From: CAYNUJ01 sp964573255 | GTDB taxonomy: Bacteria > Bacteroidota > Ignavibacteria > Ignavibacteriales > Melioribacteraceae | Length of the DNA stretch: 22,130 nt | Direction of reading: 5' to 3' | NCBI GenBank assembly: GCA_964573255.1 | Contig: CAZNJB010000051.1 | Coordinates: forward strand, 1-22,130 | Part shown: positions 1 through 5,622 of the stretch, piece after piece | Position numbering within the stretch: position 1 is the first letter of the stretch | Layout of the letters: each line of letters opens with the position of its first letter | Translations under genes and position numbers: made by a program | Notes under the pieces: generated by a model | The model's input: the letters and a program-made list of their open reading frames with translations, nothing else | The model's database searches: none | Told to the model about the DNA's origin: nothing

Positions 1-998
1 TATTAAGCTGGGTCCAGGGAACTACTTGTAAATATATCTTAAATAAATCGAGCTCTATTTCAACATTAAGCGTATCGGGAAATTATATTCAAGTATCAAA
101 CGGATCAACTACTGCGGATATAAAAGCCATAACATTTACAACATCATCGAGTCCATATTCATTTGAAATTTCATCGATTTCAGGGCCGGCAAAAGCAAAC
201 AACAACGTTTATTCTGCTGGAAGGGAAGGAATAATAAGCAAAGACGGCGCGGAGTTCTATTTTGTTATTGGAGACGTTACTCTTGACGGCAATAACGTTG
301 CGTTTGCCCCAATAACAAATGAACCGGACTCAAATAATTATTTCTCTTATCTGGAAAGCGAAAAGATGATCGTAAACGACAACTCGGCGTTAAGATATTC
401 CGCACTTTACGGATTTGTAGATTCGATGAAAGTAGCGGAATTACTAGCAGAAAACAATGAAATAAATTTCCGCGTGGAACTTGTGGACGCTAATACGGAA
501 GAGTTGCTTGGTGTTTACGACAATGTAACGTACAACAGAGTCAATTTGTATCAGTACGATAATATTGCATATTCCTTGAATATGAAGGGCATTGGAAACC
601 GGGAAGTAAAACTCCGTTTAAGAATAGAGGAAAACATAGGCGGGAAATATTCATTGGCTGATATAATGGCGGAAGAAGAACTGCTGCCAAAGACTTCGGT
701 AAAAGAATTGAGTTATCAAGGGGAACTTGCCGTAAGAGAATACGCGCTGGGACAAAACTATCCTAATCCGTTTAACCCAAGTACCACAATAAAGTACCAA
801 TTGCCGAAAAACGGAAATGTAAAACTCGTAATTTATGACATGCTCGGACGCGAGATAAAAACTCTTGTGAACGGTTTTAAGCGGAAAGGGAGATATGAAG
901 TTCAGTTTGATGCAAGCGGATTATCGAGCGGAGTGTATATATATCGAATTGAAGCGAATGAGTTTAGCGCGAGCAGGAAGATGATACTGCTCAAGTGA
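1..998 (+). CDS. Secreted protein with C-terminal type IX secretion sorting domain (5' partial)
   Basis: The reading frame is open from the first complete codon at base 3 to TGA at 996-998, so the gene starts outside the window; the first ATG at 366 is internal. The last ~85 residues form a type A T9SS C-terminal sorting domain in the Ignavibacteria style: NYPNPFNPSTTIKY, then IYDMLGREIKTLV, then SGVYIYRIE, ending in KMILLK. In this family the domain directs export through the outer membrane and is removed or anchored at the cell surface. The visible upstream ~245 residues are Ser/Thr/Asn-rich and beta-like (bases 3-360), typical of an adhesin or surface enzyme stalk, but I do not recognise a catalytic domain. 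Function of the whole protein cannot be told from this end. Confidence is high for a sorting-domain protein, nil for its activity. Confidence 0.93.
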   Translation, partial: LSWVQGTTCKYILNKSSSISTLSVSGNYIQVSNGSTTADIKAITFTTSSSPYSFEISSISGPAKANNNVYSAGREGIISKDGAEFYFVIGDVTLDGNNVAFAPITNEPDSNNYFSYLESEKMIVNDNSALRYSALYGFVDSMKVAELLAENNEINFRVELVDANTEELLGVYDNVTYNRVNLYQYDNIAYSLNMKGIGNREVKLRLRIEENIGGKYSLADIMAEEELLPKTSVKELSYQGELAVREYALGQNYPNPFNPSTTIKYQLPKNGNVKLVIYDMLGREIKTLVNGFKRKGRYEVQFDASGLSSGVYIYRIEANEFSASRKMILLK

Positions 999-1051
999 TA
1001 CTGATGTTACTAGAAAGAAGAAACTAGAAAACGAGAACTATAAAGTAAGAA

Positions 1052-1096
1052 AAAAGCCAGGTGAAAGTTTGCCAAAGGCGGGCAGGCTTGGCTTTT
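1052..1096 (+). terminator. Possible hairpin terminator after the T9SS cargo gene
   Basis: AAAAGCCA at 1052-1059 is the exact reverse complement of TGGCTTTT at 1089-1096, and the stem can extend by G-U, G-C and U-G pairs. The run of T at the 3' arm suits a terminator for the gene ending at 998. The loop is long (over 20 bases), and the interior looks like a dispersed repeat, so this may instead be part of the repeat mosaic. Confidence 0.35.
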
Positions 1097-1100
1097 ATTA

Positions 1101-1173
1101 TTTCACGCAGAGATCGCAAAGGAAATATGTCGCTAAGTACGCTAAGAAAATACTTCGCGTTCTTTGCGTGAAA
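1101..1173. repeat. Imperfect inverted repeat (TTTCACGCA family)
   Basis: The arm at 1101-1121 matches the reverse complement of 1153-1173 at 18 of 21 positions; the outer nine (TTTCACGCA / TGCGTGAAA) are perfect. The loop holds two direct copies of CGCTAAG (1131-1137 and 1140-1146). The right arm's TTTGCGTGAAAC recurs at 1551-1562. The stretch reads through without stops on the minus strand (AKNAK...SLRSLREI-like peptide), a well-known false protein produced by this repeat type. Confidence 0.75.
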
Positions 1174-1183
1174 CAGAAAGAAG

Positions 1184-1221
1184 GATTGATTGATTGCATG
1201 AATGAATGGATGAATGAATAA
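1184..1221. repeat. GATT / GAAT tetranucleotide microsatellite
   Basis: Three GATT units at 1184-1195 are followed by GAAT/GGAT units from 1198 to 1221. This is a short, slightly degenerate tandem repeat with no coding potential. Confidence 0.7.
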
Positions 1222-1360
1222 CAAGTTACAAAACATTATTCCATTCTTCCATTATTCCCAAGCCTTATTTCCACCAAATTATCCATTCTCAATTTTCAAT
1301 TATCAATTAATCGCCCAGATTTTGCCGATTTTCCCGGATGAGGTACACGTGTAAAAAGCC

Positions 1361-1388
1361 TGTCACTCTGAGCGAAGCGAAGAGTCGG
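1361..1388. repeat. Dispersed intergenic repeat with small hairpin
   Basis: ACTCT at 1365-1369 pairs with AGAGT at 1381-1385 around GAGCGAAGCGA. The motif CACTCTGAGCGAAGCGAAGA is familiar from intergenic regions of Bacteroidota-type genomes (recollection, not a search). No function is assigned. Confidence 0.5.
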
Positions 1389-1651
1389 ATAGATAATGTC
1401 ACCACTACGAGGGTTCTTGCGTCTTACTTCTAGCTTCTCGTTCTTTTTTTGTTTCTAGTTTTTAATTTCTCGTAAAGCCGCTTTTGCCTCAATTAAATCC
1501 TCAATTGCCCCCAGCTCCCTTTGCGCGCTTTGCGGGTAATTTTTGCGTACTTTGCGTGAAACTTGCTGGCGATTCAACTTGCAGTCACAGACTCTTACAG
1601 AGAATCCTTTGGACAATTTAACCATAATCCAAATGACCCAATGACCGGTTA

Positions 1652-2287
1652 CTATAATTCTTCAACAACCCTGGCTTTGATAATATAATCGAGTTTGGGG
1701 AAGTTTCTTTGCAAGTAGTCATTCCCTTTCTGCTGTATCGAATCCTGATCCGGTTTTTGGCGGTATTCCGCATAGATGGAATCAAGTACTTCCATTCCGT
1801 TAATTACTCTGCCGAACGCCGGAAAGCCCTTAACGCCGTTGTAATTGGTTGTATCCAGCCTGAGATTATCTTTGTAATTTATATAAACTTGGTTAGACCG
1901 TGTATTAGGACCTCTGCGTGCAAAAGCGATTGTGCCTCTGTAATTGCTCAATTTCACCGGCTCATCTTCAATTCCGAAATTTTCCCAAACCTTGTTTATT
2001 TCCGGATCGCCGTTAATTCCCCATTGAACCACAAAATTGGGAACCACGCGGAAAAATCTATTGCCGTCGTAATAACCGTTTGTTACCAAATAATAAAAAC
2101 GGTCCACTCCTTTAGGCGAAAAATACCGTTTTACATCCACGGTAAAATTACCCTTGGAAGTTTCGAATAAAACTTTGAATTGGGAAGGAGCGGGAACCGC
2201 CAAAATTTCTGGATCGGGTTTTAATAAGGCTCGCGAACAAGCGGCGAGAAGAATAATTAATAAGAGGAAAGAGAATCTGTTTTTCAT
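1652..2287 (-). CDS. Cyclophilin-type peptidyl-prolyl isomerase, lipoprotein
   Basis: This 211-residue protein begins with a lipoprotein signal: a basic n-region (MKNR), a hydrophobic core and the lipobox LAAC with Cys17 as the lipidated residue. It should therefore sit in a cell-envelope membrane facing the periplasm. The rest is a cyclophilin domain. FFRVVPNFVVQWG (residues 78-90) carries the catalytic Arg80 and the Phe85 and Gln88 pocket residues. GTIAFARRGPNTRSNQVYINY and the later GFPAFGRVINGMEVLDSI match the family's middle and C-terminal signatures. Such proteins catalyse cis-trans isomerisation of prolyl bonds and help periplasmic or outer-membrane proteins fold. It is transcribed away from the metal island from its own promoter at 2320-2351, so it is probably not part of that system. 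The family call is firm; the client proteins are unknown. Confidence 0.92.
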   Translation of the reverse strand: MKNRFSFLLLIILLAACSRALLKPDPEILAVPAPSQFKVLFETSKGNFTVDVKRYFSPKGVDRFYYLVTNGYYDGNRFFRVVPNFVVQWGINGDPEINKVWENFGIEDEPVKLSNYRGTIAFARRGPNTRSNQVYINYKDNLRLDTTNYNGVKGFPAFGRVINGMEVLDSIYAEYRQKPDQDSIQQKGNDYLQRNFPKLDYIIKARVVEEL

Positions 2288-2319
2288 ATTAATTTACTCG
2301 GATTATTTATCGCTTCCAC

Positions 2320-2351
2320 TAAAATTAAGCTTTTTGATGAATTCTATCAAA
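2320..2351 (-). promoter_or_regulatory. Bacteroidota-type promoter for the cyclophilin gene
   Basis: On the minus strand, TTTG (plus 2348-2351) is followed after exactly 20 bases by TAATTTTA (plus 2320-2327). This fits the Bacteroidota -33/-7 pattern TTTG-N19-21-TAnnTTTG except for the last base. It lies 33 bases before the cyclophilin ATG and diverges from the arsR promoter. Confidence 0.6.
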
Positions 2352-2364
2352 TTTGATTAAACGA

Positions 2365-2388
2365 ACATTTGAACAAATGCTCAAATGT
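2365..2388 (+). promoter_or_regulatory. ArsR/SmtB-type operator (imperfect 11-2-11 palindrome)
   Basis: ACATTTGAACA (2365-2375) and TGCTCAAATGT (2378-2388) are inverted copies around a central AA with a single mismatch; the outer eight bases are perfect. The TGAACA...TGnTCA core and two-base centre match the kind of site bound by SmtB, CzrA and CadC family repressors. It overlaps the -33 element and spacer of the promoter at 2368-2399 and lies 16 bases before the arsR ATG, an ideal place for autorepression. Confidence 0.8.
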
Positions 2389-2399
2389 ATTTATATTTA
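2368..2399 (+). promoter_or_regulatory. Predicted promoter of the arsR-czc operon
   Basis: TTTG at 2368-2371 and TATATTTA at 2392-2399 are 20 bases apart, matching the Bacteroidota TTTG/TAnnTTTG pattern apart from the final base. Transcription would start within a few bases of the ATG at 2405, giving a nearly or fully leaderless message; no Shine-Dalgarno sequence precedes that ATG, which is consistent. Confidence 0.55.
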
Positions 2400-2404
2400 C
2401 TTCA

Positions 2405-2776
2405 ATGAAAAATAAAGTTGAAGCTCCGGTTTGCGGAGAAACATATATAGAAGAAGAGAAAGTTAGGAATGTTGAAAAAGGATTTCCCGGCAACGAGTTG
2501 GTGATTGACACTGCGGATATTCTTAAAGTTTTGGGAGATCCCACACGGCTTAAAATTGTAATGGCTCTTACCAAAGAGGAACTTTGTGTTTGTGATCTTT
2601 CGGTGCTAACCGATGTTTCAGTTTCGGCAGTTTCGCATCAATTGAGATTATTGAGAGGACAAAGATTAGTGAAATACCGGAAACAAGGCAAGATGGTTTA
2701 TTATTCCTTAGCGGATGAACATATTAACAAAATAATCAATGCGGCATTGGAACATGCGGAAGAGTTGCATAAATGA
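2405..2776 (+). CDS. ArsR/SmtB-family metal sensor, CadC-like
   Basis: This 123-residue winged-helix repressor is predicted to release its operator on binding Zn(II), Cd(II) or Pb(II). ELCVCDL carries Cys61 and Cys63, and SVSAVSHQLRLLRGQRLVKYRKQGKMVYY is the recognition helix and wing. The C-terminal helix has Asp104, His106, His117 and Glu120. From family knowledge, CadC uses Cys7/58/60 (alpha3N site) and Asp101/His103/His114/Glu117 (alpha5 site). Every residue here falls at a constant offset of +3, with Cys10 matching Cys7; CadC's second N-terminal Cys11 is Tyr14. Both sites therefore look usable. I chose ATG 2405 because an earlier in-frame TTG (2369) lies inside the operator, and because the 123-residue length matches CadC (~122). 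It overlaps the next gene by four bases and heads the RND operon, its likely target. Confidence 0.92.
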   Translation: MKNKVEAPVCGETYIEEEKVRNVEKGFPGNELVIDTADILKVLGDPTRLKIVMALTKEELCVCDLSVLTDVSVSAVSHQLRLLRGQRLVKYRKQGKMVYYSLADEHINKIINAALEHAEELHK

Positions 2777-3189
2777 ATAATCTAAAAACAAAATATCGTT
2801 TTGTAGCTGCTCTTTTATTAGCTGTGATCCTTTCGCACATTACACTTTTTCATTTTGAATTGGAAGAAAAGATTTTGTGCGTTGGAGAAGGTGATCACTT
2901 TCATATCGAAAATATTGAAGATTCTCATTCAGCTATAAATCCATTTCTGAAATTGGGTCTTGCTAAAAGTCTTGAATCCAGCGGCTGTACTGATTATAAA
3001 CTTGATAATCATATTGATGAAAATATTGTAAAATCAAATTTTAATACAAAAATAAAGTTCAACGTATCCACGCAATTTGATTTTTCTCAAATAAAGAATG
3101 ATAATAAAAATAGTTTAACAAAGAATTACAATATTCAGAAAAATAATAGGGCATTGGAAAGTCTTACAACAGTAACCCTCTTAATTTGA
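2773..3189 (+). CDS. Small exported His/Cys-containing protein of the metal operon
   Basis: This 138-residue protein starts inside the arsR stop (ATGA overlap), so translation is probably coupled. Residues 9-28 form a hydrophobic signal or anchor segment with no lipobox. The next stretch is CVGEGDHFHIE: Cys36, His42, His44 and Glu46, a plausible metal-binding patch. A second Cys lies in GCTDYKLD (Cys72). The remainder is Asn/Lys-rich and low in complexity. I recall small uncharacterised proteins with a C-x-G-x-D/G-x-H-x-x-x-E patch followed by C-x-D next to heavy-metal RND genes in many Gram-negative bacteria, but none with a known function. A periplasmic metal-binding helper for the pump is the best guess. 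The open frame, overlap and position support a real gene; function is inference. Confidence 0.75.
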   Translation: MNNLKTKYRFVAALLLAVILSHITLFHFELEEKILCVGEGDHFHIENIEDSHSAINPFLKLGLAKSLESSGCTDYKLDNHIDENIVKSNFNTKIKFNVSTQFDFSQIKNDNKNSLTKNYNIQKNNRALESLTTVTLLI

Positions 3190-3213
3190 TCTCCCCGCTA
3201 TCTACTAATCAAT

Positions 3214-3232
3214 AGGCAATATTTCGTTGCCT
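3214..3232 (+). other. Small intercistronic hairpin before the outer-membrane channel gene
   Basis: AGGCAA (3214-3219) and TTGCCT (3227-3232) form a perfect six-base stem with a seven-base loop, 50 bases before the channel gene ATG. There is no T-run, so it is not a normal terminator; it might set mRNA stability between cistrons. It could be chance. Confidence 0.3.
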
Positions 3233-3282
3233 CCAGTAAACAAACATAAATTTTAGAACTTTAATTGATAAGGAATCTCATT

Positions 3283-4641
3283 ATGTTTAGTAAAATTTTA
3301 CTAATTAGCGGGATCATTATATTAACAAACTTCGTACCTGTATTGGCTCAGGAGTCTTCTTCAGTTAGTCGATTTTATCAAGAAATTATCGACTCGAATG
3401 ATATAGATTCATTTAAGATAGGCAATAGTACGTCGAGCAGTACATTAAAATTGATTGAAGCGATAATTATCGGATTAAGAAACAATCCAAGATTAAAATT
3501 CCTAAAGCTCGAAATTAACGCTCTTCAAGCCGAGGCTTTACAAGCAGGTTTATATCCGAATCCTGAAGTGGGTATGGATTTGGAGAATTTCCTTGGAACC
3601 GGTGATTTTGGCGATTTCAATAATGGCGAGAATACATTTTTTATTACACAAAACTTTGTTCTCGGCGGAAGACTGAGTAAAGCAGAGAAACTAAAATTAA
3701 TCAATTCAAATGTTGCCCGGTGGCAATTTGAGAAAGAACGGTTGAATCTTATCTCTGAAGTTCGGAAGTCTTTTACTCATATTTCTTCACTTCAACGTCA
3801 AAATGAATTGAACAAGAAATTACTCAAAATTTCAAAAGAATTTTTGACAAATCTTGAAAGAAGGATTAAAGCAGGGAAAGTTTCTCCTGCGGAAGCATCG
3901 AGAGCTTCATTGATTTCCACATCGCTCGAAATTCTAATTCAGAATACTGATATGCAACTCGCTTCCGAAAAAGCCAGACTTAAAGCCCTGCTCGGTAAAC
4001 CGGATCTGCAAATTAATTACGTAGAGGATATATCTCATTTAAGATACGATATACCGGAATTGAAGTTACTGAGAGAGTTAATATTGGAATCGCCTTCTTT
4101 GGCGCAGTATAAAACCGAAATGGAACGTGTAAAAACTGTAGTTGAACTTGAAGAGGCTAAGGTTATTCCCGATCTCTCCGTTTCGCTCGGTATTAGAAGG
4201 TTGAACGAAACTAACGATAATGTTTTTGTTTTCGGGGCTTCCATTCCTTTGCCTCTCTTTAACGATAACAGAGGGAATATTCAGGAAGCTATTATTAGGA
4301 AAGACCAGACAAAATATGAATTTGACGGAGCACTAAATCAAGCCGAAGCCAAACTTAAATTTCTGTATAACAATATCAAAGTTTTCGGCATGATGATAGA
4401 TAAACTTGAACGCGAATCTATCCCGAGAGCCAAAGACGCCTTTAAGATTATTAACGAAGGCAACCTGGTGGGAAGATTTACAGTTCTCGATGTACTCGAT
4501 GCACAGCGCAGTTTATTTGAACTTGAATCTCAATATGTTAAAGCTGTAGAAGAGTATAACAGAAATGTGATTGAATTGGAAGAATTAACATTAACGAAAT
4601 TTGAATTTGAAGATAAAGTGAGGATACCAGAAAATGAATAA
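3283..4641 (+). CDS. czcC: TolC-family outer-membrane channel of a heavy-metal RND pump (CzcC/CusC-like)
   Basis: The 452-residue product has a Sec signal peptide (MFSKILLISGIIILTNF, then PVLA before Gln). The mature part has the paired repeat layout of TolC-like outer-membrane efflux proteins: LIEAIIIGLRNNPRLKFLKLEINALQAEALQAGLYPNPE at the start of repeat one; the glycine-rich FFITQNFVLGGRLSKAEKL hairpin; and SPSLAQYKTEMERVKTVVELEEAKVIPDLSVSLGIRR opening repeat two. The end, EGNLVGRFTVLDVLDAQRSLFELESQYVKAVEEYNRNVIELEELT, is typical of CzcC-type channels. It forms the outer-membrane exit duct for the tripartite pump. I place the start at ATG 3283, with AAGGA at 3270-3274 eight bases before it. 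An upstream in-frame TTG at 3265 precedes that site and lacks its own. Its last eight bases overlap the adaptor gene. Confidence 0.92.
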   Translation: MFSKILLISGIIILTNFVPVLAQESSSVSRFYQEIIDSNDIDSFKIGNSTSSSTLKLIEAIIIGLRNNPRLKFLKLEINALQAEALQAGLYPNPEVGMDLENFLGTGDFGDFNNGENTFFITQNFVLGGRLSKAEKLKLINSNVARWQFEKERLNLISEVRKSFTHISSLQRQNELNKKLLKISKEFLTNLERRIKAGKVSPAEASRASLISTSLEILIQNTDMQLASEKARLKALLGKPDLQINYVEDISHLRYDIPELKLLRELILESPSLAQYKTEMERVKTVVELEEAKVIPDLSVSLGIRRLNETNDNVFVFGASIPLPLFNDNRGNIQEAIIRKDQTKYEFDGALNQAEAKLKFLYNNIKVFGMMIDKLERESIPRAKDAFKIINEGNLVGRFTVLDVLDAQRSLFELESQYVKAVEEYNRNVIELEELTLTKFEFEDKVRIPENE

Positions 4642-5608
4642 GAATAATTTTGTCTATTTAATTGTTGGGGTAATTTTAGGCGGAGTAGCCGTTTATTTAA
4701 TGTTGGGAACCGGGTTAAATTTAGCAGAAAATGAAAACATTCGTGTTGTTGCTGAAACTCATGAAGATGGTCACATCGACAATCATTCAGAAGTGATAAA
4801 TATTTCTGATCGGGTGATGAAAGAATTCGGGATTGAGGTAAAGAAAGCAGGTACCGGAAAATTAGTGGTTTACAGAGATCTTACAGGAGAAATTGTTCCT
4901 AACCCATATAAAGTCGCTCATATTGTTCCCAGATTCGGCGGCGTGGTAAAAGCCGTATATAAAAAAATAGGCGATAAAGTAAAAGAAGGGGATAAGATTG
5001 CAGTAATTGAAAGTAATGAATCACTTGTTCAATATGATGTTATTTCCTCAATTGATGGAACAATTCTGGAACTTCATATGACTCCCGGCGAATTAATTGG
5101 CGACGACAAGCATATTGTTATGATTGCAAACCTGAATACAGTTTGGGCAGAGTTGAATGTTTACCAGCAAAACCTAGGCGAAGTTAAAGTCGGGCAAACG
5201 GTTGAAATTACTTCTCCTCATAGTAAAACCGTTTTCAAAGGGGAATTATTCTACATCAGCCCAACTGTGGATGAAGCAACGCGAACGGCGGTTGCAAGGG
5301 TAAAACTCGACAATTCCCAAGGCGTTTGGAAACCCGGAATGTTTGTTTCGGGAAAAGTGTTTACTTCCCTCAAAACGGTTGAAGTAGCCGTGCCGAAAAA
5401 CGCAGTTCAATTATTGGACGGTCAGAAAGTCGTTTTTGTTAAAGGTGACGAAGGATTCCATCCGCAAGTTGTTACTCTTGGAATGGAAAACGGCGAACTT
5501 GTAGAAATTCTTGACGGTTTGCACGCGGGTGACATCTATGTCGCTAAAGGCGCATACACTTTTAAATCCGAAATATTAAAAGAATCATTCGGCGGTCACG
5601 GACATTAG
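4634..5608 (+). CDS. czcB: Periplasmic adaptor (membrane fusion protein) of the RND pump, CzcB/CusB-like
   Basis: The 324-residue protein has an N-terminal membrane anchor at about residues 8-25. A short His-rich linker follows (HEDGHIDNH), then the adaptor domains. PRFGGVVKAVYKKIGDKVKEGDKIAVIES plus YDVISSIDGTILELHMTPGELI is the barrel-sandwich (lipoyl) pair, with almost no alpha-hairpin between the halves, as in short CzcB-type adaptors. VWAELNVYQQNLGEVKVGQTVEI begins the beta-barrel. GVWKPGMFVSGKV and the membrane-proximal domain lead to a C-terminal GGHGH tail. It bridges the inner-membrane pump to the TolC-like channel. The His clusters at both ends may bind metal in the periplasm (inference). 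Overlap with the channel gene and the 14-base gap to the pump gene show one operon. Confidence 0.93.
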   Translation: MNKNNFVYLIVGVILGGVAVYLMLGTGLNLAENENIRVVAETHEDGHIDNHSEVINISDRVMKEFGIEVKKAGTGKLVVYRDLTGEIVPNPYKVAHIVPRFGGVVKAVYKKIGDKVKEGDKIAVIESNESLVQYDVISSIDGTILELHMTPGELIGDDKHIVMIANLNTVWAELNVYQQNLGEVKVGQTVEITSPHSKTVFKGELFYISPTVDEATRTAVARVKLDNSQGVWKPGMFVSGKVFTSLKTVEVAVPKNAVQLLDGQKVVFVKGDEGFHPQVVTLGMENGELVEILDGLHAGDIYVAKGAYTFKSEILKESFGGHGH

Positions 5609-5622
5609 GAGGGAGGAAAAAT

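Larger units (their letters stand above)
999..1651. other. Gene-free intergenic mosaic of dispersed repeats
   Basis: No convincing gene lies in these ~650 bases. The stretch is a patchwork of low-complexity and repeat-like blocks. An ACTAGAAA/CGAGAA block at 1009-1040 reappears inverted at about 1425-1475. The others are the inverted-repeat block at 1101-1173, GATT/GAAT microsatellites at 1184-1221, a block rich in CAATTTTCAATTATCAA at about 1285-1312, the CACTCTGAGCGAAGCGAAGA block at 1364-1383, and TTTGCG-rich sequence at 1520-1561. From memory, blocks like these recur between genes in many Bacteroidota and Ignavibacteria genomes; copy number here cannot be seen from one window. Confidence 0.7.

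Noticed and set aside
1024..1236. 70-codon minus-strand ORF
   Set aside because: It is the read-through of the TTTCACGCA inverted repeat and microsatellite; the SLRSLRE-like peptide is a known false product of such repeats.
2369..2404. TTG start adding 12 residues to the ArsR protein
   Set aside because: The codon lies inside the operator palindrome and promoter, and ATG 2405 gives the CadC length and a constant residue offset.
3265..3282. TTG start adding six residues to the CzcC-like protein
   Set aside because: The AAGGA ribosome site lies within that extension and is correctly spaced for ATG 3283; the signal peptide is also better from ATG.
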